Shown one piece after another: positions 54,331-64,000 of a stretch of DNA of 64,000 bases (position 1 is its first letter; each line of letters begins with the position of its first letter). Where the stretch lies: assembly GCF_037975245.1 (NCBI RefSeq), contig NC_092563.1, positions 22,970,960 to 23,034,959 on the forward strand. Direction: 5' to 3'. The notes under the pieces are model-generated. The model saw only the letters and a list, made by a program, of their open reading frames with translations, was not told where the DNA came from and ran no database searches. Position numbers and translations under genes: made by a program. The stretch comes from Apostichopus japonicus. Taxonomy: Eukaryota; Echinodermata; Holothuroidea; Aspidochirotida; Stichopodidae.

Positions 54331-56030
54331 CCGTTAATACAGTAACATATACTATCTATCCCAAATGTTCACCTGTTCTTTTTTGCATATTTTTTTAAAA
54401 TATATTTCTTGGCTTCTTTTTCAACACAGAAGAAACAAATGTGAGAAATAGGTTCACGTTTTACCCAAAGGAGTGTTAAATTTTAAGAGCATTTGGAACC
54501 ATTAATGACAACTTCTAGCATATTTGGCTGAAATGTACCTGAACATTTACGTTGAAGGAAAGGGTTACATGTTAAAGGTCTTGAGCAATGAACACAAATG
54601 TCAAGACGGCAGTATAATTGAAGTAAACACGTCCACAATGTTGCGGCATATTCTACCATGCATGTGTAGGATCGATGTAAGTGGTGGGTGGTGGCGGGGT
54701 CGAAGAGGCGTGCTGGAGTGGGTTGTGGAGGGGTGAGAAAATGCTGAATGATCATTTGTATATTACTTTGGACTATTCATATTTGATTGACGTTTTTTGC
54801 ATTTCGTGTAGAGTAAAGCATAACGCGAATGTAGGTGTAACCGTAGCCTAATTAATGCTATGTAGTAAGGGAGAGGAGAGTTAATAACTTGGCTGAGACT
54901 GACCACAGAAACTATAGTGCTATCACATAATTGACGGAGTTTTGCTTTGGACCGAAAATTTTGAAAGAAGTGGCTTATCCACAGCATAACCTCCCCTAAT
55001 CATCCATGTTTTGTTACTTTTAGCTTGAAGAAGCAATTTATTCACTGATTGACACAGACAGGTGTACAAACTTCTCAATGGAGGCGTTAGGCCAAAGATA
55101 TATCGAAACTCAACAAGCCAATTGTCTCTTTAAGACCAAAGAATCTCACTAACGCTTCTTATTGGGATTTACATAAGCTTATATTGAGTCTAAATGATCC
55201 ACTTTAATCACTGTCGTTTTCAAAAGATTTCTAAGTAGGCTAGCTGCACCGAAAACAACTCACAGTCTCGGAATGTCACACTTCACAACTCCGAGACGCT
55301 TCGGAAGAATCGCCAACGTGTACGGTACGTGTAGAGAAACTTCCCTGGAAACAGCAACCGGAATCGAATGCTGTACCTCCGTTTTGCCCGTAACAGATCT
55401 TTTGCACATAGGAATATAATGTTTTGCACGTATAATAATAATGTGGGTATAGGTCTAATCACGTATGTATAGAGCCTCTTACGTGCATGACGACTGATGT
55501 TCAACGATATCATCACCGAATATGAAAGATATTTTGAACTCACCTGAAAGACAATTTTGTTGAAAATAAAAATGTATATTTTATCTCAGAACGTTCTCTC
55601 AGAACGTAAATATGTTTGCATTGTATATATACGATACTTATAGCAAAATGGCATATTGGAACGTTATAACTTCTCTATATACAGGTTCACCAGCAACCAG
55701 TGTAACCAATATATAGTCATTTTAATATATGAATTGTAATGATTTCTTCACATTCTGACGGCTGATTTCTTACCTCGCTTTACATTGGCAGTCTTTATCA
55801 CTAGATGTACAGTTTTCCGTGTGAGTTCTTACAACATTACACTGCAGAACATGCAATAATAGGTCACAGAAGCAGGCAGGCAGCAACAAAACAAACATAA
55901 ATAAGAAGGGGTTCGTTTCTTTCTTTATAGATATCGGCCATTTGGATAAGATCATGTGTAATATCTACTCTTTCCAATTCAGATACACCTACAAACGTTA
56001 GATCGCTCACCAAACATTTGCAGAGATCAC
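54331..56030. other. Spacer after SLC35G copy 3
   Basis: No coding exon or mobile element that I can support. Paired ctcagaacgt repeats near 55588-55606 only. Confidence 0.45.
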
Positions 56031-56033
56031 TGT

Positions 56034-56075
56034 GTTGGATCAGGGAGTTGTTCCATAACAACACCCTGGTTGGAT
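56034..56075. mobile_element. 28-bp palindrome flanked by a 7-bp direct repeat
   Basis: 56041-56068 is a shortened version of the hairpin at 39859-39891, missing ATGTT at the hinge and with one T to A change in the right arm. GTTGGAT lies directly on both sides (56034-56040 and 56069-56075). A different flank sequence from the first copy shows an independent insertion. Confidence 0.75.
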
Positions 56076-56448
56076 ATATTATTCCCTTCGCATGGGGACT
56101 GCATGGTGAGAGCTCACCTATAATATACTATACTGTTGTGAGGCACACGGTTACACGGTCTCGATCTAAGGTGACTAGGGTTAAACAGTGGATCAAGTAT
56201 TTTCGTGTTTTTTTTTCTGCAACGAAAATGAAAAGAAATGGGCCGTATAAACATTCGTTCTACGGTTAATTGTCGTCGTTTCTACACCCCCAAAGTGTTC
56301 CAGTTTCGAAGAAGTATTCTTCAACGTCATCACAATTTTAATGAGTTGGTTTATATATTCCTCCTTCAATGTTTTGTTGTTATTGATATTGTTAGTGTTA
56401 TCGCAAACATTTTATACATGTGGCATGTAGGTTACTCTCATATTTGAA

Positions 56449-56492
56449 TGTGTGTATGTATGTAGGCCTATGTATGTATGTATGTATGTATG
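56449..56492. repeat. (GTAT)n microsatellite at the SINE 3' end
   Basis: Imperfect tgta/tatg repeats directly abut the tail of the minus-strand SINE. On the minus strand this is its simple-repeat tail. Confidence 0.85.
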
Positions 56493-56701
56493 TATATTAG
56501 ATCCTCCTGCAAGCAGGAACTCGCGAAGAAGCCTCATTGGCTTATCAAAGCCGCAAGCTGACCGAAGTCAGTCTCTTACATTATGAATTGTTAATTGTCA
56601 ACAACTCTGTAACTGGACGACAAACATTAATCTGGGAGTGACTCGAACCGGGGACCTTATGATTGAAAGGCACTGGCGTTAACCAATGAGCTAAAACTCC
56701 T
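56490..56701 (-). mobile_element. tRNA-derived SINE, full length
   Basis: On the minus strand it begins AGGAGTTTTAGCTCATTGG (A box TAGCTCATTGG) and has B box GGTTCGAGTCACTCC about 30 nt later, the two internal RNA polymerase III promoter boxes of a tRNA head. The body carries CTGACTTCGGTCAG and GCTTGCGGC hairpin-like motifs and CTGCTTGCAGGAGGATC before the tail. Truncated relatives are at 8085-8285 and 9245-9460. Confidence 0.88.
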
Positions 56702-57394
56702 AATTTTTCCTAATATTTGAATAGATTTGTAAACAAAAACCCTCGTAACTTTTTTTTTCCCCCTGAACCGACCCCATGCCCTCTTTGTACCATGCGTGTA
56801 CCATGCGTGTACCATGTACTTCCGATTTTCACGACATCTAGTACATTTTAAAGTAATCCAATGCCTGAGTATTTCCCGCAGAGAATTCCACCCCCTGTTT
56901 TCATACAACTTAACTGGTGAAAACAAACCCTTATCTCTTATCCCTTATCTCTTAAACATAGCCGTATTCATGGATGGCTACGTTATATTCACTGACGTAC
57001 GGTGTACACTAAGGTAGTAAATACCAGTATAAGTCATAAAAAAAGAAGAAGCTGTTTTATGATATGAAGTTCCAAAACAAACATGACAGTGCGAATTGTA
57101 TTGCATATATATCAAAGCTGCCGGTTATATGCACAGGTTAAAGTACTTAACATTATAGTTTTATATGCCTATAGGCTATTTGATCTCTGATAAATGCATG
57201 GAAGGCCAATACCGCCGCTGTCTTTTAAGCTCTTGGTGGTGGTTGCAGTGTAGTTTTGCATATAAGTTAATTTATACAATTTGCTTCACAAATACGTATA
57301 CCTGAGAGAGATAAACTTATAGCTATCATGTCCATTATGGTTAGATATCTACCACAAGAAAAAAAAACACACATAGGCCTACCAGATGACACCC

Positions 57395-57745
57395 AACCGA
57401 GTTGACTTAGATCAAAGTTACATGAAAGTTACAGCATGAACAGTTAAAATCGGCAAACTTGATCCAGCGCACACATAGGGGATTAAAGACTTTTGTAAAT
57501 TGGGAACGTCGTGATATTGTGAAGATTCTCGGCTTAAAAGCCAGTCTAGCAGATCATCAACATTTTTATGTCTTTGTGCGTTATGTACATATGCATATGC
57601 AAGACAAAAGTGACAATCCAGATAACGCAGCCAACTGAGAAACTCACACCGAACCGAGTCACGGACAACAGAGATCAAAGTTACAGGAAAGTAACAGCAT
57701 GAACAGCTTAATTGCAATTTAACCAGTGCACTCACAGGGGAAAGA
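57395..57745. repeat. Tandem duplication 5' of the SLC35G pseudogene
   Basis: 57395-57490 and 57655-57745 share agatcaaagttacaggaaag-like sequence, then acagcatgaacag and a caggggaaaga end. The stretch between includes a SLC35G leader remnant (gaagattctcggcttaa). Confidence 0.65.
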
Positions 57746-57764
57746 TTTCTGTCTGGGAAACAGT

Positions 57765-58107
57765 ACCTTTTCTAATGTCATCATGTTTTCTGCATTGATC
57801 TGTATCGTCGCCACAAGAGTTAAAGTACTATATGACAAACAAAAATATCCTTTCCTCGTTGTTTGTGCTGCAGCCTTTACGCCGCTGGTATAAACTGTCT
57901 TGTATTGGCATATAGCATATATATATCAAACACCCGTTGAAGACGCGGTCGCCATTTTGAATTGTATGCCAACTTTCGGTGTTTTTTTTTTGGTTGGATT
58001 CTATTGAAGCAGTCGCTATTAGGTTACTCGATATTATCTTTGGCATATTGTGCATTGCAGGTGTTTCATTAATCGCACAGCCTTCCTTCATATTTCAAGA
58101 CGTATTG
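57765..58107 (+). pseudogene. Truncated SLC35G-like pseudogene
   Basis: Matches the middle of the SLC35G copies: tctaatgtcatcatg (NVIM), aaagtactatatgacaaac (KVLYDK), gacgcggtcgccattttga (DAVAIL), gttggattctattgaagc (GWILLK) and cacagccttccttcatattt (PSFIF). Frameshifts, a stop after the GVFF region and a repeat-like tatatata insertion break it. The N-terminal exon part and the whole second half are missing. It most resembles copy 3 (ttttacgccgctgg is shared). Confidence 0.88.
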
Positions 58108-58202
58108 CGTAATCAATGGCGACTCACTGTGCAATGTGGTGAGTCCTTATGAGCCAATTTTTAAGCGAGCGAATTCAGTAAAACAGGAAGCGGTTAACTT
58201 AA

Positions 58203-58568
58203 AGGCATTGAAGACTCGCCCCAAACCGCGTGCCGCCATCTGAAAAAAAGTTAACTTTCTGTTGTTTGCAAGTAACGTTTTGTTCGTGTTGCTACAAAAT
58301 GCAGACAGTTATGAAACGTGACACCTAAATTGTTATCTTTAGCTGGACCTGATATGTCCATCGCTGTATCGTTTGTATAATGTGCTGTGGGTATTGACCG
58401 CAGCTGTATGTACTGACTGTACACTAGTGTCTAATTACCGACGGTAGCAAGCTGTGTGTGTATTTTCTGGGATCGATGGTGGTGTTTAACACTTCTGTTA
58501 CACCTCATTCGAAACTAGGTCAAATTACCGGCATTAGACGTTCCTTTTTGCGCGAGTCTTCACACCCT
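58203..58568. mobile_element. TTAA-flanked MITE, 366 bp
   Basis: Ends AGGCATTGAAGACTCGC (left) and AGGGTGTGAAGACTCGC (right, reverse complement) are bounded by TTAA at 58199-58202 and 58569-58572. TTAA targets are used by piggyBac and Kolobok elements. No coding capacity. It begins about 95 bp past the pseudogene break. Confidence 0.85.
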
Positions 58569-58857
58569 TTAAACATCGAATATTAGAGAGTTTTGAGGAG
58601 TAGTATATTATGCACCGTTCGTACCCTTCTTTTGGTGGGTAAATGTGGTGGGTAAATGTGGTGGTTGAACTGAAATATAATAGCGCCCCCATTTGGGCAG
58701 TCGTAGATAACATGTACATAATACATAGTGTAAAAGTATATATTGGCATTTAAACATAGTTTAAAAGTATAAATTTATATATTTATAAAAGTATATATAG
58801 GTATTTATAAAAGTATATCTAGGCCTAGGTATTTATACATTTATATAAGTACATATA

Positions 58858-59595
58858 CAGGTGCGTATCCAGGGGGGGCGTTGGGGGCGCGCGCCCCCCG
58901 GGTAAGGAAAAGAGGAGAGAAAAAAAGAGAAGAAAAAAGGGAAAAGGAGGGGGAAAAAAGAAAAGGAGGAAAGGAAGGAAGGGAAAAGAAAAAGAAAAAA
59001 GAGAGAAAAAGGAAAAAAAGGAGGGAGTAGAAGATAGCCAAGACCTCGGGAAGAGAAGAGGAACAGTCATAGTTAAAGCGCTGATCCCTATAATATACAC
59101 AGGGTAGCCAGTGACAGATCAAGGATTACGGAGGGGGTGTGCGCCTCACCCTACCCCTTACACCGACAACTCCATTTTTGACGTTTCCATTTTTCCTCTC
59201 TCACTAATGTATCTATATAAATACTATATATGGTCTATCATAACGCGCGTGTGTGTATGGACGCCTTAAACAATTGTACAATTGTGCTATATGGAACCAA
59301 CTGTGGCTGGTCTTGAACTCAACCGAGTCGTCGGGGTACATGACGCATTTTGGGAAGGGGGCGACCGCCCCCCCCCCCCGAGCAAAGTTTCTTTATGACA
59401 TCTCTAGTAATTTCAAAATAGACAATGCTTAGATGCAACTTACAAGGCCTGGGAAGTGTCATTTCCAGCGATATGGGAGGCATTTTCGGCCAAAATTTTC
59501 CTTGTACGCTTCGCGCCAACCCATGGTGGCGCTTCGCTTAGATAGTTTGCCTACAGGCTTCGCCCCTCCCTTGGCAATTACTCGCTACACGCCTG
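58858..59595. mobile_element. Rearranged hAT-like fragments
   Basis: CAGGTGCGTATCCAGGGGGG at 58858 and CAGGCGTGTAGCGAG (reverse complement, ending 59595) look like a terminal pair, and CAGTGACAGATCAAGG at 59109 looks like another left end. The flanking 8-mers do not match, so this is a composite or broken element. It contains the polypurine tract and C-rich blocks. Confidence 0.5.
58904..59027 (+). repeat. 124-bp uninterrupted polypurine tract
   Basis: Only A and G on the + strand, in mixed order, with no pyrimidine over 124 bases. Such tracts can adopt triplex (H-DNA) structures. Overlapping minus-strand frames rich in Phe/Ser are artefacts of composition. Confidence 0.95.
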
Positions 59596-59696
59596 TTCGA
59601 ATTTGTAAAGCAAAGAGCAGATAAAACATCATATCAGTGAGCATTGAAATGCATGTTCCACGATGAACAGCCTCAAAAACTGTCTATGTGTGTAGT

Positions 59697-60141
59697 TAAA
59701 GGCGTAGGAGCCCAATTGGATTTGGGGGCTGTAATGACTTGCCCGAAAAAAAAGCCAAAATTTTTCGCTCGCGAAGCGCGCGTTCAACATATCAACGCCA
59801 ATATCATATAAGCAAGCATCGGTCATTACAGTGCATAGCATCGTGTACCTTACGGTCCGTGAAAGTTGCACAGTATACCGATGCTATGTAAACAACCAAA
59901 TGTCTTATGTAGATGGAGAAAAATCATACAGATCCATTTATGTCAAAACTCTTTTACAGTAGTAATGTCGGCCAAGCTTAGAACTTTATTTTAATTACCA
60001 AGGAGATCCATTTTTAAGCTATTCGTTGCTATTTATTTTTCTTTCAGTAGGTGCCTGAAAAAGATGGGGAAAAATTTGGTTGTGGGTTAGGGGTTGGGGG
60101 GGGGGCTGCAGCCACCGCGTCCTACGGGACCTACGCCTATG
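59697..60141. mobile_element. Non-autonomous hAT-like element, 445 bp
   Basis: Ends TAAAGGCGTAGG (left) and CATAGGCGTAGG (right, reverse complement) are bounded by TGTGTAGT at 59689-59696 and 60142-60149. The subterminal GAGCCCAATTGGATTTGGGG resembles the interior of the 45524-46301 element. Confidence 0.82.
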
Positions 60142-60149
60142 TGTGTAGT

Positions 60150-60990
60150 GTTCGGTTTCGATATACCTGATATCGGAAATATCTGCTATTTTTCATTTCC
60201 TTCAACCAAGTTTTATAATAGCCATTATAAGAGGTTGCAATATTTCTACATCAATAAATTAACTGTGTCTGAATTTTCCAAAATTTCCTCACCAACATTC
60301 TTCAACATACTTTCATCTACTCGTGCAACTTTGACCTGTCTGTTAGGGATTCAAGGAGGTTTTTCTATATTGCTTGTCCATAGATTGAATTTTGTGCAAC
60401 ATTATGGGTATGTTTTCAAGTGATTTTATTCACGAGAAATGTGAATTTTCAAATTCTCACCAAATAATGGGCTTAAAACCTTGAAAAGTGGGGCTTTCGG
60501 ATATTGTGGGCCGTGACGTAGAATCACCTACAAAAGCAATCATCCATAGGACATGCAATGAGGTCGAACATGATGTGTGACTCAGTGCGACGTTTACGAC
60601 AGGGGTTAATTAACTAAATTAACTTCTGACTACGGACTCATGATCACTATGTATCATGCGAAATGTTTGCAAATGTTATTTGCCCTGAAGTAGCTTAATA
60701 AATATAGAGCTGGACAAATACGATAACTAATCACAATGAGGCTGAATCACATCGGCACGATAAACAACGTTGAAAGTACCAGTCGCTATTCTTCTGTGCC
60801 AAAATGATCTATCGGGAACATACTCGGGCAACTCTAATACATTGACATGTGCCCCCCCCCCCACCCAAGGAAATAAATGTCCTCCCCCAGGACCCCAAAT
60901 GAAATTTGCCATAATTAACTTAGGTCTACCTCTAAAGTCGTGCTGATTTGAAGCGCCAGTAGACAATACCCACAATACGCGCATGATGCT
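60150..60990. other. Spacer between hAT-like elements
   Basis: No exon recognised. The only notable composition is a short C-run at 60852-60861. Confidence 0.4.
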
Positions 60991-60998
60991 TTACCAAC

Positions 60999-61386
60999 CA
61001 GTGGCGTAGGAAGGTACTTTTGAGTGGGGGGGGGGGCTGAAGACTGATGGCCGGCCTGGGGGAGGGGTCTAATGGGAGGGGCTGTCCCCTCCCCTTTGGA
61101 ATTTTTTGCATTTCCAGGTAGCCTCAGATGCAATTTGGTGCAATATAGCACACTTAAACACCCACTCCATTTTGTAAACTTAATTTTGTATTTTCACCAG
61201 GCCTTAGATGCAATTTGGTGTTCCAAATGAGATTTTTTTTTCTCATTTGGAAATGAAAAAGGGGTTTTCTGACTTGCGAAGCGGGGGGGGGCAGAATGAT
61301 ACTTCCGCCCCTCCACATTTTTCACTGGGGGCTGGCGCCCCCCCCCCCCAGCCCCCCCCCAGCCCCCCCCCGGTTCTACGCCCTTG
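60999..61386. mobile_element. Non-autonomous hAT-like element, 388 bp
   Basis: Ends CAGTGGCGTAGGAAGG (left) and CAAGGGCGTAGAACCGGGGG (right, reverse complement) lie within TTACCAAC at 60991-60998 and 61387-61394. Internally there are two tgcaatttggtg motifs and long G and C runs near each end. No coding capacity. Confidence 0.92.
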
Positions 61387-61394
61387 TTACCAAC

Positions 61395-61665
61395 ACATGC
61401 ATGATGCAGTAGACAATCGCAGTACACACTTGCGTCAGCTTAGAAAGACCAGAAACATAATAATTTATATTTATTTCCAACGTTGTCTTTCTGGATGTAG
61501 TTCTTTTGGCGTTCCATACTTACTCTTGACAAAAATGCGGCATGGTGCGTAGCAGTTTATACAATACAGTGTGACAATACGTGCATGATGCAATAGACAA
61601 TCGCATTACTATATAGGCTACAATATATACACACTACCGTCAGCTTAGAAAGACCAGAAACAGCC
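61395..61665. repeat. Imperfect tandem duplication upstream of EIF2S2
   Basis: acatgcatgatgcagtagac...gtcagcttagaaagaccag (61395-61456) recurs at 61579-61662. A third partial trace (gcgcatgatgc) is left of the neighbouring hAT-like element. Confidence 0.75.
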
Positions 61666-61814
61666 AAATGACAAATTTGAATCTTAACTATTGTTGATGT
61701 CTGTTGATTTTTGCCGTTCATAGATTTCAAAATACCCAAGTAGTTGTCAATAAAGCTTTGAAGCGAGGAAAATTTTCACACTATAGTTCTGAATCGTTGG
61801 AATTACTCTCCAAG

Positions 61815-61832
61815 ATGTCAGAAGATGACGGG
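61815..61832 (+). CDS. EIF2S2: EIF2S2 exon 1, 18-nt coding part
   Basis: ATGTCAGAAGATGACGGG followed by GTGAGT. Six codons, phase 0. The 5' UTR probably lies in about 61740-61814. Confidence 0.85.
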
Positions 61833-63161
61833 GTGAGTTAACCTTCTCGAAGCCTTATGTTACTTGTTAGTCGTAATCTTAGTACGAGGATACACTATAC
61901 TGTGGCTGCCCAAGGCCTAGCGTTAAATCAATTTAAGCATAGGCCATGACATATGCAACGTAAGTAACGAGGCCTCTCCCTAATCTCATGCAGCCACTTC
62001 TAGGCCTAGCAGCATCAAGTCTTTGAATTTTGTCTTTTATTAAACACTAATATAAGACTCCCTGTATAAAACTGCTAAGCCTACAGTGACAGTATTGTAT
62101 GTTGGAAAGGCTAACATAAAAGACTGACTCTGTAGACCTACATATTTTCCCTTGTTGTGCTTGTAAGTTGTACCTTTTCTTAGGCAACCTTAGCCTTTGT
62201 TAAGCCTAAATCATCACCTGTACTGTATATGAGAAAGAAGAATGCTAGGCTTTGGACAAATATTGAGATTTAGTGTACATTGAGGGCTTGGAGATTTTAT
62301 CTTACTTGTATAGGAAATACAGCCTAGGACTGATAACTCTTTATCTTTTTCTTTCAAGATATTTGACCCAACCATGAAAAAGAAGAAGAAAAAGAAGCAA
62401 ACTCCTTTGGAGTTTGATGCCAACCAAGATGAAGACGGTGCTCCTGCAGAGTCAGAACAAAAAGAAGACAAGACAGAGACGACTGAGGAAACTAAGGATG
62501 AGATGAAGGATGAGACTAACACTAAAGCCGATTTAGGTGAGCTAACATCGCTGGCATTTAACCATTTGTCTGAGACAACAGCATCTGGTCTTAAATAACT
62601 AAGTTTCCCTTCATGGGAAAAATAATTTTTTAAACTTCAAAGCTTCAACCATGAGCCTGAAATAATTGCATACTGGTGCATTATTGCTTTCAATTACAAC
62701 TTATCAATTTAAGTGTTTCTTCTAGTTGCATGCTTCAGTTCTAGAGTTCCCATGAATTTTCTAATAAATAAATGTGATACAAGATTCTGGATTTACACGA
62801 CTCATACAGGGAGATTGTATTGACAACATTTAGTGAAGTCATAAGAGCTGCTCTCAAATTAACATTTTTGTTGATCAATAATACTTGTTGTTGAACTGTA
62901 TCCCTGAGTTTGAGTAATTGCAATCTTTCTTTCAGAAATAATTGGGAGGTTCTCTGAAAATTGGTGTAACAGGTTCATTCAAAACATTAAGGAACATTTC
63001 ATGAACACATCTTTCCCTGACAATCCTTTTGAAACAAACCTTTAATGGTAGCTACTTCTCCGTATATAGATGATGATCTCGACAACTTCTCAAAGTTGAA
63101 AAAGAAGAAGAAAAAGAAGAAGGCCCGTTTTGACATGGATGGTCTGATGGAGGCATTACCT
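61815..63161 (+). CDS. EIF2S2: eIF2 subunit beta, N-terminal exons (partial at window edge)
   Basis: Three exons, 61815-61832, 62359-62536 and 63070-63161, join in frame to 96 codons: MSEDDG, IFDPTMKKKKKKKQTPLEFD, an acidic Glu/Thr/Lys stretch, then DDDLDNFSKLKKKKKKKK and ARFDMDGLMEALP. IFDPTM followed by a polylysine block is characteristic of the eIF2-beta N-terminus, where K-boxes bind eIF5 and the eIF2B epsilon subunit. Two of the three K-boxes are present; the third, the eIF2-gamma-binding part and the zinc ribbon lie beyond 64000. The protein is part of the eIF2-GTP-initiator tRNA complex in cytosolic translation initiation. Confidence 0.93.
62359..62536 (+). CDS. EIF2S2: EIF2S2 exon 2 with first K-box
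   Basis: 178 nt between TTTCAAG and GTGAGC. It encodes IFDPTM, seven lysines, then an acidic linker to ADL; ends in phase 1. Confidence 0.93.
63070..63161 (+). CDS. EIF2S2: EIF2S2 exon 3 with second K-box
   Basis: 92 nt between ATATAG and GTAAGC. It encodes DDDLDNFSKL, eight lysines and ARFDMDGLMEALP; ends in phase 0. Confidence 0.92.
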
Positions 63162-64000
63162 GTAAGCAACACTTATTTTGGTCTATATATACAGTAAGCA
63201 ACATGTAATAAATGGGCCTACTGAAGATGAAGTAGGGCTGTAGTGGCAATTATGCACAACTAAAGGGTATCATCACAGTATACTGTACTGAGATTTGTGG
63301 TCAGAGTTTGTGTTACTACAATCTCAGCATGCTACATCTCTTTTGCTTCAAGGTTTTGACCTTGTCGTAATTCCACATTGTCTACCTAGGTGTTTTCTGA
63401 AGATTTCATATTTTCATGCCAAGTTTGAGCATACAAGATATTCTCTGATTTTACTGCAGAAGTTTGCTTGTAGACTGTAGTGTCATTAATCCAATATATA
63501 CTTCCACCCCCTCCTCCCTCATGTTGTGTAATGCCATATAGTACAGAGAGATACGTTTACATATTCAGTAGTTGTAGTGTAGCTGAGATTGAGAAGACAA
63601 GGAGAAAGTTGCATTGTACTCCATTGACAAACCTGTATTTCTGTTACTTACCGGTCTTATCTGTACATAAACACCGGGGAATGTACCTTGCATCAAAAAC
63701 TTAGTAATATTTTTAGAACAGTGTGTTTATTGACTCACTTAGACTGTGTTAGTACACTTTCCTCTTCCTTCGGAAGCTGCCATTCTGAGGGCAGACAACC
63801 TGTCACAAGAGCAGGGTAACTCCCTCTATCTCTCCTGTCATACTCAAATCTAGTTTGGTCTAGCACTCTTTTCTGCCCTGTGATGGTTTTGTAATATGGT
63901 TTTGATTTTGTTCACTTCATTTAAAGTCCTGTCTTCAGTTGGAAATTACAGGTCACAGTTCAAGTTGAATCAGTAAATATCGCATTACTCTGTGACAGTT
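63162..64000 (+). other. EIF2S2 intron 3, incomplete
   Basis: No further exon with correct phase was found up to the window end. A candidate block at about 63774-63812 has an in-frame stop. Confidence 0.5.

Noticed and set aside
58825-59122. Phe/Ser/Pro-rich minus-strand frames
   Set aside because: They are translations of the polypurine tract and adjacent C-runs.
58858-59595. Complete hAT-like element spanning both ends
   Set aside because: The flanking 8-mers (TACATATA and TTCGAATT) do not match, so it cannot be claimed as one intact insertion.
63774-63812. Possible fourth EIF2S2 exon between AG and GT
   Set aside because: Read in the required phase it hits a stop after three codons and lacks Lys/Asp-rich character.

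Overview
The window is eukaryotic, from an AT-rich animal genome with introns, transposon debris and tandem repeats. The mix of an IST1 gene with introns, a one-exon TRIM-type gene, a tandem SLC35G-like family and the start of eIF2-beta suggests an invertebrate deuterostome. An echinoderm such as a sea cucumber is my guess from overall character, not from a diagnostic sequence. Gene models were built by hand from splice signals and recalled family sequences; no database search was possible.

Left third (1-20860): two copies of a segmental duplication (1 to about 7500 and 13203 to about 20860) flank a 5.7-kb unique block. That block holds one intact TRIM-type RING/B-box gene (10956-12845, +), with a local duplication carrying truncated SINE copies upstream of it. 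Each duplicate carries the last three exons of IST1 on the minus strand. The right copy belongs to the working gene; the left copy is decayed.

Middle (19273-39100): IST1, an ESCRT-III regulator, runs on the minus strand in ten coding exons. They join in frame to 409 codons plus stop and end in a MIT-interacting motif. Intron 6 contains a putative 5.8-kb DNA transposon with inverted ends; intron 3 and the upstream flank carry copies of a TTAA-type MITE.

Right half (39800-61400): a cluster of SLC35G-like (DMT/EamA) transporter genes with intact one-exon frames at 42402, 47825 and 53251, then a truncated pseudogene at 57765-58107. Their leaders, and orphan copies of the leader, are duplicated too. 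The spacers are full of small non-autonomous DNA elements whose ends and target-site duplications can be read directly: four hAT-like insertions with 8-bp duplications, a TTAA element, a long foldback, a full-length tRNA-derived SINE and a 22-bp minisatellite. Two copies of a 28-33-bp palindrome, each flanked by a perfect 7-bp direct repeat, are the most unusual signal.

Right edge (61815-64000): the first three coding exons of the eIF2-beta gene (EIF2S2), + strand, which continues beyond the window. No operon-like linkage is implied; IST1, TRIM, SLC35G and EIF2S2 are functionally unrelated neighbours.
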